Shown here: one piece after another, positions 35,150 to 45,300 of the stretch
How the letters are laid out: every line of letters starts with the position of its first letter
Numbering within the stretch: the stretch's first letter is position 1
NCBI GenBank assembly: GCA_007449985.2
Contig: VIIQ02000826.1
Coordinates: 108,451-172,450 of the forward strand
DNA length: 64,000 nucleotides
DNA from: Desmodesmus armatus
Lineage: Eukaryota > Chlorophyta > Chlorophyceae > Sphaeropleales > Scenedesmaceae
Reading direction: 5' to 3'
Notes under the pieces: model-generated
Databases searched by the model: none
What the model was told of the DNA's origin: nothing
The model's input: only the letters and a program-made list of their open reading frames with translations
Position numbers and translations under genes: made by a program

Positions 35150-38100
35150 CTACACACCTCCCCTGCGCTTACGGCCCCTGCCCTGCCCAGCCCTTTTGTG
35201 CCCTGCACACCCCATCACCGCCGCCACAACCCACAACACCCCGGCCTTGACTGCCTTGAAAGTAGCAACGCTCCAATTCCGGACGACAGGCACCAGCTTC
35301 CACAAGCACCACCCCACAAACGCCACATTGACCAGCATCACAAGCACTGCAATAGCAATGCGCAGCTTCTCTGCAGTACTCTCCTGAATTTCGTATGCGA
35401 ACATGGCCAATGCACCCAGGGTGGTGGCCAGCAGGCACGATGTAGACACCATGTGCATGCGGTGCAGCTTTGCGAATGCATAAGGCTGGAAGATGATCTG
35501 CAGGGCAGCGCTGACCAGGAACACCACAAGCAAACTCAGCACAGCAAAGTAGCGCTCCATCTGAAACGAGAACACAGAAATGCAGGTCAGGATAACTGTG
35601 CGCGCGGCCCACACAGCCTCCCACCACATGCGCTCGGGCCTGTAGCTGCGGTACAGGAACCCAAAGTGCTCCCGGAAGCTGTCCTGTCCAGCCTTGGCTC
35701 GGAAGAGGAACAGCCCCACACCCAAGGCGACAGGGACAGCAATGCACCACAACAGGACAGAGGGCACACCCAGGCCCAGCGCCCAAGCCCTGTGGTACCC
35801 GGTAAAGCACTGCTGCTGAATGTCGCTCACCCAGTAGCCGTGTGTGTGATTGAGAGGAGCGGTGGCACCAGAAGGGAGGAAAACCTCAGGATGGACCCGA
35901 TCAATGACCAAGCATGCGAAGAAGCTTAGAGCCGCCCTCAACAGGGTTGGGTAAGCATAGAAGGTCAACACCAAAAGTGTGACTGGCAGCTGGCGCACCA
36001 CCAACCAGGGAGACGGTGGAGCTGTTCCCTCCTCCCGCCGAAACACCAGAGGCACCAAAAACCGGATCAGAGCCCACGCAACCCATTGCACCCCAACAAC
36101 AGCCAGCAGCACCAGCACAGGAGCAAGGAAGTACACCAACTGCCGCCGCATTGCGAGCGGCAGCTTGCCTTGCGGGATATAATGGTACAGCCAGCAGTCA
36201 AGAGACAAGGCCTGACCAGAACCCACTGCAAACACGATGTTGACTGCCATGAACCAGCGCTGAACATCAAACAGCGGCCAAGGCACTGCCACACTGCCAA
36301 TGATCACTGCATACTGCAGGAACTGCACAAGCACCTTGATCAAGTCGGTGTCAAGGACAACCTTCTTGCCTGTCACATTGTCTCGCCAGGTTGCGTGCAC
36401 AGTAGACGAAACAAAGCCCACAGACACTGAACTCAGCAACAGGTACAACCCAAGCTGCACTCTCGGCTGCATGCACCTGCCGCACCTAAAAGGGCTCAAC
36501 ATCCCAAACCCTGGGAGCTTGCAAGCACCGCACAAGGGTCCCGTATACCCCTCAGCCTCATTGCACTGCACTGCAGGCTGCAAGTCGCTGGTGGCGCACG
36601 TGTAGTTGCATGCCACTGTAGACAGCGGGCACCGGTGCATCTGAACAGAGGTTGGGGCGGACGACCAATAGCCAGGCAAAGGCTCCACAACACTGCCCTC
36701 GCAGTTGGCATTGCGTGGGCACTGGTGACAAGCAACATTTGTGAAACTGAAGGTGTGCTGTTGGCAGCAGATACACATGTCATGCTGCAGCACCTCTCCT
36801 GCCCGGCAAGTGGGCCACCCCAAGTAAACACCCGCACTGCACTTCGTCAGACTACCATGCAGCTGCAGTGTGCTGTTATCAAATGCAGCTATGGTGCTCC
36901 CAATATAACCCTTACTAGCAATGTTGTTGAGGAACAACACACTGTCGTCGGAACGCAGGGTACCGTTGCCAAGCAACACTGCCCCACCTCCTGAGCTGTT
37001 GACAGCCGAGTTGTGGGAAATCACAGCACCATTGACAAGCTCTACAGTGCCATTGCCATCTACAGCAATGCCCCCACCAGGAGCAGCAATGCTGGTGTTG
37101 TTGGCTATGGTGCTGTTGCTAATAGTGACATGCGAGGGAATGTCACGCCTATACGGCCTCCCTGTAAGAGCGGCCTTATAGGACTCCAGAAAGGCCTTTT
37201 GCAGCACGGTGAAGAGGGCAAGGACCAGAAGGGGACGGTCCTCTGCTTGTATCGGTCTGTTCCCAACCCGGCTGCCACGCTCATCAAATCCTGACCCACC
37301 AACTACGTCGACAGATATGCCACCACCAATGCCACCACCAAGGCCACCAACAAGGCTGCCCCCAGCCTGGGTTGAGTTACGCTTGCAAACATTGTACAAG
37401 ACGGTGCTCTGATTGCTGATGGTAAGACGTGCACCGCTCCTCACAGACAACCCTCCGCCATCAATATGAGCATTGTTGCTGTGCACCCTGCTGCCCCCTG
37501 TGACTGTAACGACACCACCACTGTTAACATCAACCCCACCACCATACATCGCAGCAGTGTTGTTATCGATGCTGCTGCCTCCAGCAATTGTCATGGTTGC
37601 ATTACTAGAAACATACACCCCTCCACCAGCAGAGCCAGCTGAGTTCCCACTCACACTGCTGCTGCCGTCAACCCTGCACGTCACATTGTCCTCAGCAGAC
37701 AAACCCCCACCATCCACAGATGCCTTGTTCCCAAGCACCCTGCTTTTGCCTGTGATGGTGACATTTGCATATCCTTCCATGTAAAGACCACCACCCGAGC
37801 CGTTGGCAGAATTGTCGGACACGGTGCTTGCATACAACAGCAAGTGCGCGCGATCAAGTACGGCAAGGGGCGTCTCATAGTTCTCAGCAAACTTGCTGTT
37901 ATGCACCTCAACCCTGCTGTCACCTGCTACACACACCACAGAACCCGCTACGAGCGACCCGTTGGATTGGATCCCCAGCACACTGCTGTCCCTAAGCACG
38001 AGCCTCCCACCACAGATGGTCATCCGGCAGCGGGTGGCGCGAACGGATGTCCCGCAGCCGCGGCTGGTGATGTCGAACCCTGTGAAGTTCGTTTGCGAGC

Positions 38101-38398
38101 CTGCCAGACGTCGTACATCCAGAGCGATGGTGGGCCGGGGCCCTGTGCATCTCATACCAGCATGGCTGATGCGGTCCTTGCCACTACCAAGTAGGTACAA
38201 GCTGCACTCTGCTGCTTCTGCTCCTGCTCCTGCTCCTGAGGCCTCAACTGCTTTTGATGTTGGCTTGAGGGGACTGCCCTCAGGCTGGGCAGAGGACAGG
38301 TTGCACAGCAAGCAGCAGGCGAGGATGACCAGCCAGCAGACACCAGCACAACCCCTGGCAGCATTGCAGACACACAGCGCAGCAGGCCAGTACAGGGT
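35150..38398 (-). CDS. Beta-helix (Pmp-repeat) cell-surface protein with C-terminal multi-pass membrane domain
   Basis: A single open frame of about 1,050-1,080 codons has no introns. A hydrophobic leader CWLVILACCLLCNLSSA at about 38287-38340 looks like a signal peptide. The frame is open to about 38398 but contains no ATG, so the start codon is unresolved; either an upstream exon or an indel is needed. Residues 60-500, counted from 38311, hold GGG-type repeats typical of chlamydial-type polymorphic outer-membrane proteins: GGGLYMEG, GGGLSAED, GGGVYVSS, GGGVDVNS, GGGLSVRS and GGGIAVDG. Asn-rich turns (NNTAA, NSAGS) lie between them, with many N-glycosylation sequons. Around 510-612 is a Cys-rich module ending GYTGPLCGACKLPGFG. 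From about 617 to 1030 there are eight or more membrane spans, and the tail is basic. It is probably an algal surface receptor or channel-like protein; the function is unknown. Similar Pmp-plus-TM proteins occur in chlorophyte genomes. Confidence 0.85.
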   Translation of the reverse strand, partial: TLYWPAALCVCNAARGCAGVCWLVILACCLLCNLSSAQPEGSPLKPTSKAVEASGAGAGAEAAECSLYLLGSGKDRISHAGMRCTGPRPTIALDVRRLAGSQTNFTGFDITSRGCGTSVRATRCRMTICGGRLVLRDSSVLGIQSNGSLVAGSVVCVAGDSRVEVHNSKFAENYETPLAVLDRAHLLLYASTVSDNSANGSGGGLYMEGYANVTITGKSRVLGNKASVDGGGLSAEDNVTCRVDGSSSVSGNSAGSAGGGVYVSSNATMTIAGGSSIDNNTAAMYGGGVDVNSGGVVTVTGGSRVHSNNAHIDGGGLSVRSGARLTISNQSTVLYNVCKRNSTQAGGSLVGGLGGGIGGGISVDVVGGSGFDERGSRVGNRPIQAEDRPLLVLALFTVLQKAFLESYKAALTGRPYRRDIPSHVTISNSTIANNTSIAAPGGGIAVDGNGTVELVNGAVISHNSAVNSSGGGAVLLGNGTLRSDDSVLFLNNIASKGYIGSTIAAFDNSTLQLHGSLTKCSAGVYLGWPTCRAGEVLQHDMCICCQQHTFSFTNVACHQCPRNANCEGSVVEPLPGYWSSAPTSVQMHRCPLSTVACNYTCATSDLQPAVQCNEAEGYTGPLCGACKLPGFGMLSPFRCGRCMQPRVQLGLYLLLSSVSVGFVSSTVHATWRDNVTGKKVVLDTDLIKVLVQFLQYAVIIGSVAVPWPLFDVQRWFMAVNIVFAVGSGQALSLDCWLYHYIPQGKLPLAMRRQLVYFLAPVLVLLAVVGVQWVAWALIRFLVPLVFRREEGTAPPSPWLVVRQLPVTLLVLTFYAYPTLLRAALSFFACLVIDRVHPEVFLPSGATAPLNHTHGYWVSDIQQQCFTGYHRAWALGLGVPSVLLWCIAVPVALGVGLFLFRAKAGQDSFREHFGFLYRSYRPERMWWEAVWAARTVILTCISVFSFQMERYFAVLSLLVVFLVSAALQIIFQPYAFAKLHRMHMVSTSCLLATTLGALAMFAYEIQESTAEKLRIAIAVLVMLVNVAFVGWCLWKLVPVVRNWSVATFKAVKAGVLWVVAAVMGCAGHKRAGQGRGRKRRGGV

Positions 38399-40609
38399 CA
38401 GCTTTTGTCACCGTTGGACCAATGCTGCTGCAAAGTACTAGTATGGCAACCGTTTGGACATGTACAGCAGTAGGTCACTTGTCCTCCCTGCTCTGCACAC
38501 TGAGGATGGTTGAACACAACTGCCTAGCTGTGCAAGGCATCAATAACAGTCTAGATGTGTTCAGCTGCATACCTTTCATGTCTCATGGGTTGCAGCATCG
38601 CTTGGAACGCTGAAGCACAGCACAAGCCTGTGGTGATCCGGTGACCTGCAACCGGCCTACGTCTGCATGCGGCCAAGACTGCTGCGGTTGACGTTGAGCA
38701 AGAAAGGCTATGGATACAACCTGCTTCAACTAGAGACTTGCGATCGGGGGTTACCACTGTGGGCGATACAGATATGACACCAACCGCCTGCAGGATGCGC
38801 GATGGCAAATCTGTTGAGTCGACCGGATATGCGATAAACAGAAAGTGCGTTGGAACAGCATTAAGGTGGTGTATCAAGCGGCATGCTCAAGCCTCACATG
38901 TTGAAACCTAGTAACATGCTTGAACCCATCTGCCGGGTGAAGGAGGGTCGCCATAAGGCCGGCATACCGTAGCTGGTACGGCTTCAATCTCGTTATAAAG
39001 TTGCTCAGGACACTGATGCTGCAACATGCTCTCTGCATCTACACAGAGCCTGTTGGTGGGCCAGGTTCGTGCACGAGCCCTTGGTGGGCCAGGTGTGTTA
39101 TGCTTCGTGTAGCTCAGGAGATGGGCTTGGCTTGCTCATGCACGGGTGTCAGTCGCTTCTTTTGAACCCAGAAGCCAGCTAATCTCAATTCAACACCAGG
39201 CACGCTGTTGAAAAAATGCCATGTTTCAAGCGGGACAAGTCAACTGTTGGCTGGGTGCCCATGTCAATGTACAGTGCTACCCATAGCCTAGCCCGTCAAA
39301 TGGTGCCACCCCAATGGGGTGCAGCAGTGTTGATGCCTGCAACTCGCACAATTTGTCCCGCAGTCGCACCACAATAATGTTTTGAAAGCTGTTGGCCAAG
39401 GCATTGCTACTGTAGTTTGTGTCACTTATAGACGCTGCCAGCGTGGAAGCATGCTGTTACATAATTAAATGTGTGCGGGCATGCATATACATGCATTCCC
39501 TCTGCCCCAGGCACATCAGACGCCAAGCGAGAGGTCAGTATCTGGCGACCGGCAGGAGTGAGCAGCAGAGCTACACACAAGCCTCTGCCCTGGATATGTG
39601 CACATTACCTTCAGAATAGGCTCCAGCAGGTCTACCTACAGACTAGGCTACCGCAGGCCTTGCTACAGACCAGGCTGCAGCAGGCAGCAGTGCGGAGCAT
39701 ATGCACAGCACAGCCGCCAACTTCGGCACCTTGCACGTACGGCAACATGCAGGCATGGCAGCGCAAACGAACTTCGAAAGTGGTCGTGGTGCACCCCTAA
39801 GACTGCGTGCTGGAAGGCTGCGACTGACGGAGTTCTATGTCCTGCGAGCACCACAGAACAACAAAGCTGTGTGCTGAATGCCCTGTCTGCACTACAGCAG
39901 CTAAACCGGTGCGTTGCAGCAGCTGCAGGCCATGACAGACAACTACTGCATGGGTTTGATGCTCCCATGCAGCCAGGAGCACCCTGTGCCTGTGTGAAGT
40001 CCTGCGTCAGTTGAATGCAGCAGTACCAAGTGCCAAGTGCGGACTGCCAGGCAAAGACCCTCGCACCCACCCACCGCGGCGCCCAGGTTCATTTGAACTG
40101 GGGTGGAGCAGTCACTCCCCTTCCCTGGCGCTGCTGCCCCCCGCACCCGCACCTCGCAGTGGCCACTGTACACCACCCAGTTCAGGCTCGGCACCTTTCC
40201 AGGCAGCAGCTGCGACAGCAGCAGAAAGAACCCTGCAGCCTGCATGGTCATTGGGCACAGCACCTCCAGCAGTATGTGAGCATCATGCAAATACAGCACC
40301 GGCAGGACTGATGAACTGGATGCTGTGGGATATGCAAGAAATGTCCACCTCCATAACAGGCTGGTCTACAAGGCAGTAACTTGAACGGTGCACGGTGCAC
40401 GGTGCAGCATACAACTGTATACCAAATGGAGCGACACCCTATCGGCACGAGATGCCTGCCAAATCAGTGCGAGATAGCGGGACTGCAGCCCAAGTACATG
40501 GCCACGGTGTGTCAGCAGTTTTCTGTGTGCAGTGCAGTGCAGCACCGTGTGCACCATGGGCGGTTGAACCACCATCAGCACACCTCAGCTTATGATTGCC
40601 TCAGGTTTG
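38399..40609. other. Gene-free stretch upstream of the beta-helix gene
   Basis: It should contain the promoter and perhaps a first exon of the minus-strand gene, but none could be assigned. ORFs at 39598-40014 and 40011-40379 have no family match and no consistent splicing. A short direct repeat GGTGGGCCAGGT occurs twice around 39054-39095, and GGTGCACGGTGCACGGTGCA lies at 40386-40405. Confidence 0.35.
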
Positions 40610-41250
40610 AGGACCACCCCAACCCGGGGCCTCTGAAGTCTGGGCCAGTTACAGCGGCACACCACGCCCTGGAAATAAGGCATTAACAATAAGTTTGTCC
40701 ATTTTGCGAGCAATATGTCCACAGTTGCAAGTGCTCACACAGGCATTTTGCCACCTGGCACGGCGTCAGCTGCAGGGGCTCTTTGATAGCAAACAGTGGA
40801 GGGCCATGAGATGGCTGCTCAAGAAACACCAAGTGGGTATGGGTGTATGTTGCGGCGCGCGCCAACACATGCACAAGCCACACATGCCAAGCTGTACGCA
40901 TCACACTTGCAGGCAGCCAGCAATCCTGCAGCGACCAAACTATTGCAGCCTTGGGCAATGTGGGTGGACAATTCTGCTCTCCACCCCAACCCATGATCAT
41001 CATGCCGGGCATGCAGCAGCTGGAAGCATGTCATGCTGACTCGTGAGTGACACTTCTTTCCCCCTCTCCTGTATCTGATATCCAGCAAATGGGTGGCTGC
41101 ATAGCAACTGACACTGGCCTAACTGACACCCTTGAGTTGAATTTGGGCTTGAACTTCAGGTTGAAGCTGTGTGCCGTACGCATGCCCGGCCTTCAAGAAG
41201 AGAGTGCACTGGCTGAAGGCTATTATTTGAAGGCCCTGTTGCAGCAATAA
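40610..41250 (+). CDS. Orphan exons next to a DNA transposon, unknown function
   Basis: One open stretch (about 40610-40832) ends with AFCHLARRQLQGLFDSKQWR and AMRWLLKKHQ, followed by a good donor (GTGGGT). A second (about 41084-41250) after a CAG acceptor has LTDTLELNLGLNFRLKL and EGYYLKALLQQ and ends in TAA. Both look protein-like but the joining phase and any middle exon (around 40990-41040) are uncertain. They end 84 bp before the TIR element at 41334. They might be host exons or a remnant of a transposase; no catalytic motif is visible. Confidence 0.3.
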
Positions 41251-41325
41251 TCTGCGCTTTTTCTGTGTATCATGGGTTTGTATAGCTTCATATGCTGTCT
41301 GTCACAGACAGTGTGCCTGCAGTGT

Positions 41326-41333
41326 GCCAGCAG
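41326..41333 (+). repeat. Left 8-bp target-site duplication
   Basis: GCCAGCAG directly abuts the left end of the TIR element and is repeated exactly at 41998-42005. Confidence 0.85.
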
Positions 41334-41997
41334 AAGGGGGTCTTGACTCCACTGGGTACATGTAGCAAGTGTGGTGGCGGACGTGTACCCCTGTGTACCT
41401 AAGGGTACTAACTGAACCACTATTAAGCTCTTGTGACGCTGACTCTAAATCCGGTGAGCAGGTACTTTAAGGTACGTTAAGGTGCCAGGTACGGGGGTAG
41501 CAGCCATGGCAGGCCAAGCCACGGTACATTTAAGGTACAAGGTACGTCTGGCCTCCTGTGGCCTGTACCTAAGTGTACTGAAGTGTACTCAAGGGTTGTG
41601 ATGGCTTATAGTCTTACATATGGCAGTGAGCGCGCATAAATGCATCAAATGATCGTATACACTGTATAGAATCCTCTCGTAGCATCAATACTGCAGGAAT
41701 GTGCCTACAGCGGTTAGGTACGTGGGGCATCACAACCCATTGTACCTAAGACCCTGGCCTTAGGTACACAGGGGTACAAAATACAGCTGCTGTGCTGGGT
41801 GCTCAACACTCTTAGGTACAAAGTACAGCCCAGCACGGGCAGGAACTGTAGCCGTAAGGTATCTAGGTGTACCCAAGGGGGGGTGGGGGGTTTTGTCCAG
41901 CATATGATATATCTGCCGTGACACATTCCTTAGGTACACAGGGGTACATGTCTGCCACCACACTTGCTACATGTACCTAGTGGAGTCAAGACCCCTT
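41334..41997. mobile_element. Non-autonomous TIR DNA transposon (MITE-like), 664 bp
   Basis: The left end (41334-41404) and the reverse complement of the right end (about 41927-41997) match over about 70 bp with only a few differences. Both begin AAGGGG(G)TCTTGACTCCACT and continue through a CATGTAGCAAGTGTGGTGGC segment to CCCCTGTGTACCTAAGG. An exact 8-bp duplication GCCAGCAG flanks the element. The interior has no ORF worth calling and carries about 20 copies of GGTAC or its complement GTACC, many as TTAAGGTAC or TTAGGTACA. Eight-base duplications are typical of hAT and P superfamilies; the terminal bases do not settle which. A transposase would have to come from elsewhere. Confidence 0.85.
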
Positions 41998-42005
41998 GCC
42001 AGCAG
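41998..42005 (+). repeat. Right 8-bp target-site duplication
   Basis: GCCAGCAG, identical to 41326-41333, lies immediately outside the right terminal inverted repeat. Confidence 0.85.
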
Positions 42006-42396
42006 CTGCTGTGTTGGCGCACATGCTGAATCCATGACATGCTCAGGGGACCCATTGCGCCACCATGTATTCGCTAAACTTCATAGTGAACTCTTTTTGA
42101 GACTGATGCATACCAAATAATGGCAGCAGTATGGGCTCTGACCCTGGGAATAAGCCACGCCAGGTTGACCACCTCATGTGGCCGATGAACATGAGCGCCT
42201 TTTGAAGCGTGTTTGAGAAAATTAGATGGCAGGCACTCACAAGGCCAAATAGACTTGTGGCTGAGCTGACCTGTCGAAAAACAACCTTACCGTTCAACGG
42301 TTTGACTCGTAGCCAGGTCTGCACCAGGGGAGCTATAACCCTGCTTCACTGTCTTGAGGGAAGCATATCGTCCTTCATCGGTCAAAACCAGCCACA
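42006..42396. other. Upstream region of the disintegrin-like matrix gene
   Basis: No exon was found. It probably contains the promoter and 5' UTR of the gene starting at 42397. The transposon at 41334-41997 ends about 400 bp before the start codon and so may lie in or near this promoter. Confidence 0.4.
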
Positions 42397-45300
42397 ATGA
42401 GGCTACCGTGTCTTGCCGTTTTACTTGCAGCGGTCTTGCTGCATGGCGCAGCTGCAGACAACAAATGCGACCCATCGTCCACAAACTGTGCTGGTGCGTG
42501 TGTCTCACTGCGTCCAGTAGACGCTTCTGACCAGCGAAGCCCGTTGACAGTGAAGGCAGTTACCTTTCGAAGCTGCTTGCTGCTGGCTCCTTCCAGCCTC
42601 CCAGCTACAACGATGCCGTATAAAAGCTTCATGATGCTATTCTTCCTTCGACACAGCCAGACGCGCAGTGTGGAACACCCCCTCTGCTGTTGTGTTTCAC
42701 CTGTACTGCTGTAGGGCCTTTGAGCGTCTCAGCAGCAGGAGCACCTGCAGCAAAGAAGGCAGCAACGTCGCAGTATTACAGTGGAGATTCGGAAGGGCCA
42801 AGCTACGATGAGTATGGCAGTGGCAGGGAGGACTCCTACGGCTCTGGGGAGTATGACTATGAGGGGACCTTCCGCTACCGCCAGGAGGGTGGCCTGGAGG
42901 GAGCCAAGGTCTGGGGAGGCCTGTACTTCAACACAGAGACAGTTGACTATGGTGAGCAGCAGACCTGTGGTCCGTTGAGCAGCGAATGCTACCAGTGGCC
43001 CATCGATGCATCCAACGCTCCTGTTGCTGCCGGAGGGCACCCAGCATGCAGAGGGCTGTGCATGTCGTGCAAGCCTTGCTGTGCACTGATTTGATTTGAG
43101 GCATATGGGGCACTTTTGAATAGGTATTCCCGCCGGACACGCTGCAAAGGTGCACTCCTTCCCACGCTTCAAGGCCTTGCCATGGTGCATAGTTCATAGG
43201 CTTCACGTCATGCTGGCGCGTCCCAGCGCTCCACCATGGGTCATTCCTGTGAAGCTGGCTGATATGTAAACACTAGCAGACTGATGATATGCGGCAGGCA
43301 CACTGACAAAGGGATGCTGCTATCTTGTTGAGCTGTCCTGCTGCGGCTCTCACCCTTGTGTGTCCTGTGTGACTGCACTCGCCTTCAAGTGCACCCACAC
43401 CACCATGTGCAGCAATCTGACAGTCATCCCTTCTGACTTCTGCTTGTTCATTGTCTCCCAGACTACGCCTTCGTTAATGCCTTGTACGTGTCTCTGCCAT
43501 TGTGTGTCTCTGCAGGTGACTGATCCTTACTCGTCTTCTGCTCCCTCCCTCCAGGCGCATCATTGCGCGGCAGCTTCGTCTTTTGCAAATTTCACTGCAG
43601 GCACCATCAACTATGTTGAACCCCTCCCCCCCACCCCACCCCGCGCCAGCTGGCTGGCTGCAGTGCATTTGCTGTATATTCTTGCAGGTGTCGCTAACAG
43701 GAGGAGGAGGGTTGTGCGCCTAGGCGCCCCATGCCTGCTGAAACACCCGCCCTCCCCCTCAAGGGCTAGCTCCTGCTCCTGTTACAGCCTCCACAGCACG
43801 TTGGCCATGCATGTACCTAATCGTGTGTGTGCCGCCTCCTGCAGGTGCAGCCAACCAACTCAGTGACAAAAGCATGAGTGCCTCCCTGGCCCTTCGACGC
43901 CCCCTCCCCCCCCCCCCCCCGGGGCAGCGCCCAGTCCTGCTTGCACAAGCGCATGTAGGTACCTAACATGTGTGTGTACCTTACGTGTTCCCGCTTGCAG
44001 AAGCCACCAACTACTTTGATGAGGAGGAGGGCTACGTGCCCGATGGCTACGGCAACTCCCACGACGGATCCACCTGTGCGATCACCGTCTATGGCAAGGA
44101 GTTCGCTTACGAGGGCCACTCCAACCACTTCACCGTCGACATCGACGCTTACGGCAACATTGAGCTGAAGAACATCGTGAAGAAGGACGGTAAGAACAAC
44201 GCGATGGTCATCGTGCTGAAGAGCCCGGCCTTCGTCGGCTACTCCATCCTGACGGAGATCAGCGACAACTTTGGCGGCAGCCCAGGCAGGGCAAACGCCA
44301 CCATCTCCGGCAACAAGATCACCATCAGGGTGCCCGAGATTACCGGACTCACTGACGGCCAGGAGCAGGTCGCTAGGTGGAAGATCTCGGTAAGTGGCTC
44401 GCTTTTGATCCTGCCGGGCTTGCTGTTGCTGGCACACTGCAGTTTTGCTGGCCCTGGCCCTGTGTCTAGATCTTTAACCAAGGTTGCTGCCCAGGGTTTG
44501 GGGTATAGCGATTACAGTGCAGCTCGAGTGCAACATGCGCACAAAGGGGTTCAGCGCATGCCGCCTGTGTGAGGTTGTGTTGCAGCATGTGTCAGACTGA
44601 CACAGTCTCTGCCCACTATTCTGCGTGGGATACAGTTGCCTTATCCTAATCGGCTGGTTATGTGCGCCTGCCTTGCCTGCTGTTCTTGCGCACCATGTGC
44701 AGGCATGCAGCTCAGGCGACTGCTGTATTGATGGCCAGTACAAGAAGCACCACACTGTGTGCAGGTGAGGGTGCACAGTGCGCACAAAAGCCAGGCCAAG
44801 CTGCTGCGCGTCTTACATGCTGTCACAAGGACAACTGCCTGTCGCAGCCGCAGTGGCAGCTGTTGCATGCTGCTTGCGAATTGTAGCATTAGCTATCTTG
44901 GGGTCTGTGCCTTTGACAGGCTGAGTAACAACATCAACTCACGATGATACAACAGACAAGCAGCAGCAGCTGTGTCATGCCTTCAGACAAGCTTCTCTGA
45001 GCAGTCAAACGTTGGCATGGTATGCACACTAGTCCATCGTGTTCACATCACTCCATGTACAGGAGCCACATTGGGCCTGGGCTTGTGCACTACGTCACTC
45101 TGCTGCCTGCAGTGCTGGCTGTTGCTGTAGCCTGCCTGCTGTTTTGTTACTGTTTGGAGCTCTTGAGCTTCAGAGCTACAGGTCTAACGCTGATTGCTTT
45201 GTTGTTTGTTGTGTTGCTGCAGGGCTACAGCAGGTCCTTGTGACAAGGAGGAGTACTGCACAGGCGAGAGCTCTACCTGCCCTACCGACGGCTTCAAGCA

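Noticed and set aside
35054..35929. 291-codon plus-strand ORF
   Set aside because: Antisense shadow of the multi-TM coding sequence, which has clear membrane segments on the minus strand.
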